The notes under the pieces: generated by a model | Databases searched by the model: none | What the model saw: the letters and a program-made list of their open reading frames with translations, nothing else | Told to the model about the DNA's origin: nothing | Made by a program: the position numbers and the translations under genes | Shown: in pieces, positions 1 to 10,680 of the stretch | Position numbering within the stretch: the stretch's first letter is position 1 | Layout: every line of letters starts with the position of its first letter | NCBI GenBank assembly: GCA_037176725.1 | Contig: JAZBRS010000075.1 | Coordinates: 74,154,001-74,218,000, forward strand | Reading direction: 5' to 3' | DNA from: Posidonia oceanica | Lineage: Eukaryota > Streptophyta > Magnoliopsida > Alismatales > Posidoniaceae | Length of the DNA stretch: 64,000 nt

Positions 1-43
1 ATTCACTATTCACCCTCCTCTAGTAAAGCCTATCATCCTAACA
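1..43 (+). repeat. 3' end of the Cop-1 5' LTR
   Basis: The segment aligns with the last bases of the 3' LTR at 16475-16517 with a few substitutions and ends in AACA directly before the tRNA-primer site. The rest of this LTR lies before the window. Confidence 0.8.
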
Positions 44-45
44 AT

Positions 46-57
46 TGGTATCAGAGC
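46..57 (+). other. Primer-binding site of Cop-1
   Basis: TGGTATCAGAGC is the sequence complementary to the 3' end of initiator methionine tRNA, used to prime minus-strand synthesis in most plant copia elements. It starts three bases after the LTR end. Confidence 0.9.
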
Positions 58-96
58 CTGGTCATCTAGAATATAAGATTTAAACATCTTCTAGAT

Positions 97-915
97 ATGA
101 CTTCTTGTTCATATAACAGTAGTTTTGTAGAGGGACAGAGTATTCATAGACCACAATTTTTTGATAGCACAAATTATAATTATTAGAAATGTAGAATGTA
201 AGTATTTCTTAAATCCATTGATTTTGATTTATGGGATATCATTATAAATGGATATACACCTAGTAAGAAGGATTATAAGAAATGAATTGAAAATGAAATG
301 AAATTAGCTACTTTAGATGCTAAGGGATTGAACACATTGTTTTGTGCTATTAGTCAAGATGAATTTAATAGAATTTCTAATTGTAGCACTTCACATGATG
401 CATGGCATATTTTAGAAATTACTCATGAAAGAACAAATCAAGTAAAAAAGACGAAAATTAATATGCTTGTTCATAAGTATGAATTGTTTAAAATACAACC
501 TAATGAATCCATTGGAAACATGTTTACTAGATTTTCTGAGATTACAAATAATTTGCAATCACTTGGTAAAAGTTTTTCTAAAAGTGATCTAGTTAGAAAA
601 ATTCTCAGGTCTTTAACTCCAGATTGGGAGAAAAAGACTACTGCCATTGAAGAGGCAAAAGATCTCTCAAATTATTCACTAGAAGAACTCATAGGAAATC
701 TCACTTCCTATGAAATATAAATGATTGAAAAGGAAATAGAAAAAGTTCCAGAAAAGAAGAGTATTGCCCTTAATGTCTCAAACAAGTCAGATTATTCAGG
801 TGAGGAAGATTTTGCTTTTATTACTAACAAGTTCAAGTCATTTTTAAAGAAAGTAAGAATTCAAAAGAAAGACAAAAGAAAAACCAAGAAAAAGAAGGCT
901 CTTCAAGCTACATGG
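97..915 (+). pseudogene. Cop-1 gag, 5' part (UBN2-type)
   Basis: One reading frame from the ATG at 97 runs to the Gyp-1 insertion at 915 and encodes a copia capsid protein of the UBN2 type: an N-terminal EGQSIHRPQFF motif, then DAWHILEITHERTN and VRKILRSLTPDWEKK. Stops interrupt the frame at 184 (TAG at the position where the family usually has Trp), 199, 283 and 718, so it is not translatable. The zinc knuckle (CCHC) usually found between the capsid domain and the KKALQATW segment is absent; only a Lys/Arg-rich stretch remains. The frame resumes after Gyp-1 at 13027. Confidence 0.8.
911..915 (+). repeat. Target-site duplication CATGG, left copy (Gyp-1)
   Basis: CATGG directly before the TGTAGACACC LTR start is repeated at 13022-13026 directly after the LTR end. 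This fixes both borders of Gyp-1. Confidence 0.92.
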
Positions 916-3323
916 TGTAGACACCCCAATTTGACTACCAGTTTCGCAGTTTTTATTCGGGGATCAAGCTCAAAAATCCAAAACCCCACTCTCCACTAAA
1001 ATCCCATCCAAATCCCAAAACGCCAACCAAAACCCCAACATTTCTCCACCTACACAAACCTAGGTCCATTAGAAACAAACTTAGGCCCATTTAGAAGCCC
1101 GGTTGAGACAGGAAGGCCCAGTCGCCAGTCACACAGGCAACTAGACTTTGTTGTCGCCACTCGCCCAGGCGACTTGGTCTGTCATCACTCACAGTGGTGA
1201 TAGGACTGAGTTGTAGCCAGCGAGTGCGGCGACTAACCTATTCAACTCTCTCTCGCGTAGACCGCCGTCTCCCATGAGCTATGGCCATGCCGTCCGCCCA
1301 TGCTGCTCGTGCCACCCCTACCAGTCCTAGCCCACGCCTTTGACACCTCGCCCCATGCCCTACGACCTACACCCTTGACCGAACAAAACTCCCTCTTTCC
1401 CAGATCCCAACAGTGGGAGATTAGTGGGAAATCAGTGGGAGAACGCTTGCCAAACACCCACACACGGAGGAGAACCCATTTTCTCACCGTCTTCCACCCA
1501 CTCCGGTGGCCAATCCCCTTGCTTCCAGAGCCCAAACCAGAGCCCCACACACTCCTGAGCGATCCCCGATCTTCTCCGGACGCCGACATAATCTCCCCCG
1601 GGCTTCCTGAGCCTCACGCGCTGTCGTCTTCCTTAGCTTCGGTGAGCCATCCGAACTTTGGCGAGCCACCCCAAAGCATCGTCCGACACCGCATTCTTCT
1701 TCCTCGCAAGCCAGAAAGCACCGCCGAACGTCCCCGAGCATGTTCCTACATCACTGGGCAACCGCCGCACCTTCCAGCGCGGCCGCGACCTCTACCTCCT
1801 CCAACTCCGGCGAGCCACGTCGGGAGACACGACCGTGCCCCCGGACAGGTTTGAAAACCTCCCCACTCCTTCCTCGGGTCTCACTCTAGCTCCCTCGGCC
1901 TCCTCCGAGCACCTTGGTGGCGTCTCGTGGCCTGTCGGCCTCCCCAAGGCCAGCGGACGCGGTCGTCGCCGGCAAGAAGAGGAGTGAGGTGGTCAGAGCA
2001 ACCCGCTTATCCATTTTTAATTCTGATTGCATGCTCGCATTCGTGGGTATGCCGTGAAGCTTCCCTGATCGTCGCCGGCCTCTTTCGCGCCGCTATCCGC
2101 GTGGATTTTGGCGTCGAAGTCCGACCTTCGGACTGTCGCCAGCCGGAGTTTGGACTACCGTATCTCGCGGCCCAGGCTGCCATTTTGCTTACTGATTGTA
2201 TGTATGAATGCATGGATGAATGGTCTTTAAATTCCAGTTTTTAGCTTCCTGTTTCGCATCATCACCGGCAGAAGGTTTGGCTCCAAAGTTCGCCGTGCCA
2301 ACTGCCTGTGCTGCCGATTCAAGCACCGCTTAAGGCGGCGGCTAGCCTATCTTTTCGGGCAGTCTCCACGCCGACTTTGCGCCGGCATATCTCTCCATCC
2401 GGCCACCCATTTCATACTCTGTTTGCATGCATTTAATCTCTGTTATGCCCTTTACACTGTTGTGTGTCTGGTTTTGCATTTCGAATGGATTTGAATGCTT
2501 GTTGGAGGCCATGAAGTTGCCTGTCTTGGTAGTCTGTACAAGGTCCAGCCGCCGCCCTCGTCGGCGACATGCGCTGCCGCCGTCCCAACAGGAGTTGCGG
2601 CCTCGTCGCCTTGAGCACCAGCGACCACCTTTGGCGCCACAGGCACCGGCGACCAAGCCTGCTATCCAGACAGTGGTCCCATCTTATGTTTGCTGCTTTG
2701 GATATAAGCCTACTTAGCATGTTAAACTCTGTTTTGGCTTGTTAATTGTCTTACCAACTACATCATAGCATTTAGCCTTCTCACTCATATTTGGCATGTT
2801 TTTCCACTAAGTAAAGTATGTTTTCAAATGGCATTTAGGTAGGCAAAGCACACATTAGGCATGCATGGCATCCCTCACCCCCTGGGCGTACAGTAAAAGG
2901 CAAGCATTTGCCGAAATTCCCGCATATGCGAGCGATTAGCCTTGAAAGACCGATTCCTCGGGCGTGTCGGGGGTGCCTAACACCTTCCCCGCACGTAACA
3001 AGAGTCCTTACCCTTTCTTTGGCCCACAATGACCATTATGACCATATCCTAGGCACGAGTCATTTTACTTAACATAGCATCACATCAGCTTGCATGTTTT
3101 CTATGCTTTCCCCGGTTTTCATCGTCTTTCTGATAATAGACTAGGTGGCGACTCCCTTTTGTCTTATCTTCTTTTATTTCTTCGTGGTTTCCTGGTGTTT
3201 TTGAGTCGAGTTTCTCCTCGGATTCACTGCTGACCGTGGCTTCCATCTCTCTCTCACGGCACGATCGCACACGAGCTATGGCAACGTGCGAGAACCGTTG
3301 TGGCCGAGCGGCGGATGGTCACA
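916..3323 (+). repeat. Gyp-1 5' LTR
   Basis: It begins TGTAGACACC and ends GGTCACA. It aligns over its length with 10681-13021, with many substitutions and several indels. The largest is 43 bp (2478-2520), absent from the 3' LTR. A splice-donor-like ACAGGT lies near 1846-1851 and a conserved hairpin block (GGGGGTGCCTAACACC) near 2969. Open frames in its GC-rich half (for example 1300-1854) are incidental. Confidence 0.88.
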
Positions 3324-4453
3324 GGAAAGTAGCGACTCCGCTTGGGAATCAAGACTCCGGCTTTCGCTTTGGCTTTCTCGCTTGCATGGTTTTTTCGCAT
3401 TTGCTTGCCTTATGCCCTTCCTTGCTTGCCTTGCGCCTATTTGCCTGCTTTATTGCTTACAATGCTTTTACTTGCTTTATTTATGCACTATACATGCCTA
3501 AATACATGCTTGACGCACTATACATTCCTTTTGCGTAGTAAATGCTTTGTTTTACACAGTTGCTATGCCACTACACACGCACATGCCTTGTATACATGTC
3601 TTTTGATATGATAAGTGCTTTCTTTTCCATTATCATGTCCACAACACATTGCACATGCCATACACCTGCCTTTTGCCTTGTTGTAAGATGCTTGCATGCC
3701 ATGACTCCATGTTTCCTTCCCCTTCATACTTTGCCATGCTTAGGATATTAGAAACATGATTGCTCTCCTTTGGCTTAATTTAAAAACAACAAATAAGCCA
3801 AACATTAACATTTAAGCAAAACTAGAGCTAAACTTGCAATTTCCCCCCTGGCTAATAAAATGCAAGTAAAATACTTAACAGCATATCGCATGTTTGATCA
3901 TACTAGAAAGCATGCATCTTCTCATCCCTGAGTCCACCCACTTAGTCTGAGAAGGACAGTCCCGATCTCTTGCTCCGACGCTTTGGCATGGCGTGAGTTG
4001 GTCGGTCTACCCCCTTGTTAGGTGTCACGTCGGTGTTAGTAGAGGGTACAGCCCATGCTTTGGCAGGGCCGAGGCTCCTAATGCACCACTCATTATACTT
4101 GAGCTCTGGCCAGGGTCGAGACGGGGACCTACTTTTTCTGACCTAGAGTCAATAAACTCATACCCATGAGTGAGTCCGAGTAGGCCGCCTACTCTGGACA
4201 TGCATGGTGAGAGAGCGCATAATAGGACATCCATTTGCATGTGTGCCATTCATGCCACCTCTAATAACTTATTTTTGCATCCATCCTCTGACACTTTTGT
4301 CGTTTTGCAGGTAGGTGCGAGCTCCTTAGCTAGGATCTCGATCGTCCCTCCTCTCAGTCTTTGAGTTATCTGTCGCCTCCGACAATAGCTCATCTTAGGT
4401 CTTGTGTCCCTGCCTTCAGCCGTAGACCTGTTCACACTCGCTCGCTGCCCATT
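3324..4453 (+). other. Gyp-1 leader between LTR and gag
   Basis: The segment opens with GGAAAGTAGCGACTCCGCTT, a probable primer-binding site. It continues as pyrimidine-rich DNA made of repeated TTGC/CATGC words, which gives overlapping spurious open frames. A polypyrimidine stretch ending in GTTTTGCAG near 4301-4310 could be a splice acceptor used with the donor in the LTR. No protein domain is seen. Confidence 0.6.
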
Positions 4454-6581
4454 ATGGCTCAGCATACCGGCGAGCCCTCTTCCTCTTTGGTGTCAGGGGA
4501 GATATTGACTTCGATCTCTCCTTCCCTTGCTTTGACATCCTCTGTCTCTTCTCCACTTTTAGCGTAGGAGACTTCTCAGCCCTTCTACCTAGAACAAGGG
4601 TCGACCCCAGTCGACCTAGAGCTTGTCGCCGAGTTAACCACGGTGACCGCCACTCAGGCTCCAGGAACGTCGCCATCTGTTCCATCCCAGGGCCTTCCCA
4701 TTCCAGGAATCCAGCCTTCTACAACTGCCTTTTGCATAGGGCCTCCTCTTATTGACCCCTCTGTTTTCGTGCCTCCTTTGGCGGACACCTTTTTACATCT
4801 CGACCCGTCGGTCGACGAGTTCTCTGCCTCGCAAGCACAACGTCTGTTGGCTAAGGCCGAGAGGCTGTGAGGCATGGCTCTTGCACTCGACCCGACTGCG
4901 GCCCACTCTTCCCGTCTGACCCCTGAAGGTTCCGGTGCAGCCCACTATAGCTCTGCAAGCTCACCACACTGCACTTTCGCCCTTGGCATTGTCCCAGCTC
5001 CTCGCAGCTTCGGCAATGCGAGCACCTTATCTGCCTTTTATGTCTGTACAACACTTTGCACATCATGCAACTCCTTCATTTGGTGGCCAGTCTTTTGGAT
5101 TGGTAGGAGTGCAGCACCCACATAATCCGTTGCCCGGCACTGTGTCGGTGCAACAGCTGCAGCCTCCATACGCTACACCTTACACTGCACAGCATGCCTT
5201 TTACTCATCTCCTTTGCATCAGAATTTTCAGGATCCCACATGCATTCCACAACACTTTACACCCTCGCACGGGTATGCTGGCCCTCATGCTACGGCACCA
5301 GGTGGCGTGATGGTGGATCCGGAGGAGTGCTCTCGCGCGACCCATACAGCATACGCTGTCCCTGCCCTTGCTGCACAACCATTGCCGGTAGCAACTTCAG
5401 ATCTCGTCCACATCAGGTTGGGCAATCTAGAAGAAGCACTTCATCAAGTACAAGGCACGGACTGCTAGTCCTACCAATTCCGGGACCTCTGTCTCTTTCC
5501 AGAGGCAACACTCCCAGTGAAGCTCTGCATCCCAGAATTTGAAAAGTATAACGGTAGACGCTGCCCTATCTCGCATCTGAGGGCATACTGTAGAGACCTC
5601 TCTCAGCTTCAGGCTGACGACAGGCTCCTGATCCGTCTGTTCCAGAAGAGTCTGACCAGCCCCGCGCTCAAGTGGTTCACTTCCCTTGACATAGCCGAGA
5701 TCCAGACTTGGAATGACGTTTCCTAAGCTTTTCTTGGGCAGTATTCTTTTAACCTCGACTTGATCCTTAAGCGAGAGGATCCTGTCGCCATCCGGCAGAG
5801 GCCTCAAGAGCCATTCGGAGAGTATGTCGGTCGCTGGCATTCCGTAGCCGCCAAGGTCAAAGATAGACCCTCCGTCAAGGAATCTATTGACATAATCGTC
5901 AAGGGGGCGTAGCTAGCGACTGGGGCTCTGCTTGCCATCCAACCAATCACTAGTCTTGCATCGCTGATTAGATCTGGCGCCCACGTGGAAAGCTCACTAC
6001 GAAGTGGGAATTTCCCCGCACTTGCTGCAATAGCTGGGCAGATCAACAACAACTCCAGCAACAATCGCCGTGGCGGCAATAAAAACAACGACTCCGCTCC
6101 CGACTACTCCGAACAGCACGCCGTCGCATGCATCGGATCTCCCGCAAAGCCCGCCTATGCAGCGAGTCAGCCAGACTCTTCTCAGCTAGATTACGCACAT
6201 AGTTTTGCACACACTGCACACACTGCCACCGTCGAGCCCGTGCATCACGTCGCACCCCCTCGGCAAGGACTCCAACCCGGGCAAAGACGACCTCGTCGAA
6301 CTGAGTGTGATTACACCCCTCTGGCCGAACCACTAAGTGTCATCTTTCCCCAGGTTGAGTCACTTCTGAGACTCCCGGTTGTCCGTCCATCACCGAACCC
6401 CCCTCCGCGGTGGCATAACACGGATCAGTTCTGCAGCTTCTATCGGGCCACCGGGCACTCGACGGATGACTGCCTAACTTTACGGGACGTCGTTCAGCAC
6501 CTGATCGATCGAAAGATCATCAGCGTTGACGCGCAAGAGGCCACACCTGCATACACTAGCACCAGCACTTACACACCCTAG
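4454..6581 (+). pseudogene. Gyp-1 gag (Ty3/gypsy capsid and nucleocapsid)
   Basis: The ATG at 4454 opens a Ser/Pro-rich N-terminus interrupted by stops at 4564 and 4868. From 4935 to 6581 a single frame carries the gag signatures. The capsid core is at about 5510-5900, with FEKYNGRRCPISHLRAYCRD, LTSPALKWF, FNLDLILKRE and PFGEYVGRWHSVA. Near 6415-6500 is a knuckle-like FCSFYRATGHSTDDC followed by LRDVVQHLIDRKI, as in Tat/Ogre-type gag. In-frame stops at 5466, 5724 and about 5911 break it. A functional product would build the virus-like particle; this copy cannot. Confidence 0.82.
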
Positions 6582-7140
6582 TGTAGCCGGTCCTTCCTCT
6601 TTCGAGCCTGCAGGCTTCGAAGATGTCAAAACCTCGGGGGTCTTCTCCCTCACACTAGTCCCTTTTTGAGTCCAGCTCCGCCCCGATGGATCCTTCTGAT
6701 CCCGTCGGCTCAATCTCCTTTCCTTACTCCCTCTTAGCTCGCCCAAGGGACGCTCGGAGATGTAGCAGCAGCATCAACAGTAAGCCCAATCGTGGCACCA
6801 TCTAGGTCAGCATCTCCTTCAACCCTACTAACTCTAGTGCTCCCCGCACTGCCCTCAGCAGCACCAATGCACCCCACACTGCCATCCGTAGCTCCAGCAG
6901 CCCTAGTGCACCCCGCACTGCCGACACAGACCCCACCGACATTGTCAACAACGCAAGCGCGGATCCAGCACCTCCCTCCCAAGGTCGCTGATAGGTAAGT
7001 CCCTCTTACCTCTCTTATCGATTTCTACATCGTCTTTCCTTTATTTTCGTTTTGTTTCGCGTTTTCTCGCCTAACAGAAAACCATAAAAAAAAAACATAA
7101 AATCAAGAAAAACCAAAAAGCATGCATTTCTTCATCTATC
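6582..7140 (+). other. Gyp-1 DNA downstream of gag, no gene
   Basis: GC-rich, degenerate coding-like DNA with Ala/Pro/Thr-rich frames (for example 6792-6998) passes into an A-rich spacer near 7085. No pol domain is visible. Confidence 0.5.
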
Positions 7141-7145
7141 TATCA

Positions 7146-7530
7146 TTCGGGCTGGCAGCCCTAACTGCTCGGCTACAGGTCCGTCAACTTGTCATTCGGG
7201 CTGGCAGCCCCAACTGCCCGGTTGACGCTCGTCACGTCGTCTCCCTCCTTTTTGCATCACCAGGCTGGCAGCCCTAACTGCCCGGTTGACACCCGTCATT
7301 CTGTCTAGCCCTTTCATGCATTCAGGCTGGCAGCCCTAACTGCTCGGTTGACGCCCATCAACGTGTCTATTCGGGTTAATAGCCTTAAGTATCCGGCGAT
7401 GAGTCTATCAACTCATTAGCGGGCTGACAGCCCTAACTGCCCGGTTGACACCCGTCACGATGTCTGCCCCTTTTGCACACCGAGCTAGCAGCCCTAACTG
7501 CTCGGCGATAGGTCCGTCAACCTATCATCT
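7146..7530 (+). repeat. GGCTGGCAGCC hairpin-repeat array, first block
   Basis: At least six degenerate copies, spaced about 45-65 bp, of a unit reading GGCTGGCAGCC then ctAACTGcCCGGTtGAC and cCCGTcA. GGCTG-g-CAGCC is self-complementary. Copies start near 7150, 7199, 7263, 7325, 7420 and 7482, with a more divergent one near 7373. The array is non-coding. Confidence 0.85.
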
Positions 7531-8920
7531 TGTACATATCTATCATCTCTGCATATCCCCTCCTACATGCACATATCATTTCCTGCATACTGGAAAACCC
7601 AAAAAAAAAAAAAATCAAAATATGCAAAACAACAAAGACATGTTTTTTCCCTTCTACTGGTTTCCTCCTTTATGTTTTTTCAAAAAGAAAAACCATAAAA
7701 ATCACAAAACCAACAAAGCCCAAAAACATGTGTAAAACCCACAAAACACATAAACATTTGCATAATCCAAAAACTAGCCTTGGACAACAAGCAGCGCCAG
7801 GAGGATGCCAAGCATCAGCGCCTCAGGCAGAACTCACTCGAACAGCTCCATCTCTCTGCATGTGGCCACAAAGTGAGACTGATAGCAGGATAGAACATCT
7901 CGTTGAGTTCCAAAACACCCAGAAGCAAGATTCACCCTATCAAGAGAGTCCACCAGACATGGAGAGGACCAAAGCAGAGTAGAGCATAGCCAGAGGCTGC
8001 CTGTACACAAAGTAGAGGCTGAAGGTGTATGCCGACCAGCCAAACTCTTAACGCCTCATCCAAGACTGCAACCCCAAGAGGGTGAAGTCATGCATATCCA
8101 AAAGAATAAAGGTCATGTGAGTAAAAAATATGACAACAAGATATGCATGCTGGGCACTAAAGAAAAATGAAGAAAGAAGTCGAAGAAAGAAGGCGCCCAT
8201 GAGAGGAGTGACTCGGAAAAGGATCGAAGCCCTCTCAACTCTCAACTCCAAGCACCACATCGTCAACTACACAAGATACATTATCTGGAGGACCTGGCCC
8301 CACCCTCCGAGTGCAACAGCACGCTCTAATCCCTTGTGCAGACAGCAGTGACCTCCTTGGCAGGCTAAATGCAACTCCAGTCACTCATGAGGGGAAAAGA
8401 AAAATCAATCTATGAGTGTCAAAAGCGGTAGTCAGTCCCCAAGGAGTTACGGCGGTGGCAATGAAGCTACATCCAATGCTTCTGCTACCCACATGCAGCC
8501 AAAGGCTTTACTCTGCAAAGCTGAGGCCTCATCTCGAGCCAAGAGTGAGAATGAGAGCCACCGACCACAACTCGGCATGGCGTTGTGCAAGGATCAAGAA
8601 TCCCCTAAGTCAGAAAATGCAGAAGCATCCTATCGGCATCAGCTGCTCTGAATCCAAAGCCACCAAAAACATGCACGCATAATAATCTACCTTTCCTTCT
8701 CCCTGTTTTCGAAAATTGGAGTTAAGGACGAGCACTTTTTGCCCGACCTCACTCAGAGGGCCCATGCTTTTCAAATTTTGCCGCCCACCGCGTTGGGTAG
8801 GTCCTTGATGACCAGCATGTCCCTTGTTTGCCGCCTTGTGGCGTTGCATCACATGCCTGTGCTGAGACCATTGCACGCCCACCACGATGGGTCCCCACTT
8901 TCTCCTCCGCATCATTCTGC
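7531..8920 (+). other. Gyp-1 internal spacer, no gene
   Basis: A-rich low-complexity DNA (7590-7770) is followed by mixed sequence with only short frames. No recognisable domain, and no pol on either strand. Confidence 0.5.
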
Positions 8921-8924
8921 ATCG

Positions 8925-9625
8925 GGCTGGTAGCCCTAACTACTCGGTTGACACCCGTCATTCTGTCTAACTCTCTCATGTCTATCCGGGCTGGCAACCC
9001 TAACTGCCCGGTTGACACCCGTTAAGATGTCACCCTACACTTCCCTTTGCATTATCCCATTGTATCCCCCACCGGCATTGCACCTCGCACGGTGAGCCCC
9101 CACATCCATCTCACCGCATCCAGGCTGGTACCCCTAACTACTCGACCGGCGAACTCATTAGTTTTGTCTCCACTTTGCATTCTGATGCCAAGGGCGCTTT
9201 GACTATCCCCTGGTATCTCCATCGATACCAGGGGCATCTTTATTTGGCTGCCCTCTGGTATCACATCTCCATCTGCATCCAGACTGACATCCCCAACTGT
9301 TACGGGAGCGTCTACGGACCTCAACCACACCTTCTGATATGGTATTCCCGTTGCATTCGAGGTTACAAGTCATCCCGCTTGTCACCACCTCTCCTGCCTG
9401 ACAGACTCGCTGGCCTGTCACCCTCCATCGGACTGGCAGTCCTAACTGCCCAGCGATAAGTCCGTCAACTTATCATTCGGGCTGATAGCCCCAACTATCC
9501 AGTGACGAGTCCGTTAATTCCTCAGCAGGCTGATAGCCCCAACTATCCGGTGATGAGTCCATTAACTCCTCGTAGGGCTGATAACCCCTAACTATCCGGT
9601 GATAGGTATGTTAACTTATCACCCT
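8925..9625 (+). repeat. Hairpin-repeat array, second block
   Basis: Further copies of the GGCTGgCAGCC...CCGGTTGACACCCGTcA unit lie near 8927, 8988, 9122, 9428, 9479, 9532 and 9575. The last ones have drifted to GGCTGATAGCCCCAACTATCC. About 270 bp of unrelated sequence (9160-9420) separates the sub-blocks. Confidence 0.8.
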
Positions 9626-10680
9626 TCGTCGTAGTGTAATAGCATTCTGTTGCATAGCATTAGCATCTCATTACATGACATCATGTAGCTTCTCTGTAAT
9701 CCTCCGTAGAGTCGGTCCTAGTGTTGCATTTCATCATCACACAGACATCGCGCACCTAGGACTCAAACCCCTAGTTCACGTGTTGCTTAAGGTAGCATCC
9801 TCAGCACCCGTAGCTCTGCGCAGCTTGCCCACTTTTGATGGTACTCGCGGTGGTGCACGGCAAGGATCGTTTCCCCAGTTTCGCGTGTCCGGCGTCCTGC
9901 TGTATATACACTACATTTCACTACATAACATTGCATCCTTGTTGTGCCGCTACTCCTCTGTAGTCATCACACCAACTTCCGCATTCCGTTTCCCGAACAT
10001 GGCATACCTAGAAAATCAAACCCCTGGTTCGCACATTGCTTAAAGTGCTATCTTCAGCGTTCCGCAACTCTCTGCAGCATGCCAGCTTAAGATGACACCT
10101 GCAGTATTGCATGGCCAGGATCGCTTCTTTGGTATTACGTGCCCGCCACCGCATGCACACCCACAGCATCTTACTTTCAATTCTTGCATCGCCTTCACCT
10201 CAAGAACAGCTCGGTGAATGGCACCCGCGTTAGAGCTGTACACCGCTCAGCGCACTTCGTCGTCTGGCCTTCCTATCTATATTGCCCAGCGACCTCTGCA
10301 TTGCATTTTTCCGCCACTACCACGTGCATGCATCGCCCGCTTTTCCCCCAGTGGAGTACAGTGCAACGAGCATTAGCATCAGCATCACATACGCACTGCC
10401 ATCGCATGTTTTCCCCAGCGGAGTTCAGCGCGACGAGCATCAATGCAGTTTTTGCATCATGCATCAGCATTAGCACCGCACACTAGCCTTGCATTGCCGT
10501 CACATCCTAGTGTCGACATTAGCATTTGCACTGTGGCAACGAGTCATGATTTCGGCGCGTCCGCCGAATAAGTGACTCACGCCCACAGCAACATTGACAT
10601 CCTACTGGCATCAGGAGGGGTGTCTTGTCTACCCTAAGCAGCGGCCTCGGTCCCCCTGACCTCGCTCAGGGAGGGGCATC
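9626..10680 (+). other. Gyp-1 3' internal region and polypurine tract
   Basis: Sequence rich in GCATTAGCATC/CATTGCAT words without a credible gene. It ends with CTCAGGGAGGGGCATC directly before the 3' LTR; this G-rich run is the likely polypurine tract that primes plus-strand synthesis. Confidence 0.6.

Noticed and set aside
1300..1854. 184-codon open frame in the Gyp-1 5' LTR
   Set aside because: It lies in a GC-rich LTR, has overlapping open frames on both strands, is broken in the 3' LTR copy (11063-11425) and has no domain.
7146..9625. CRISPR-like array
   Set aside because: The units are degenerate, their spacing is irregular, and the context is a plant retrotransposon.
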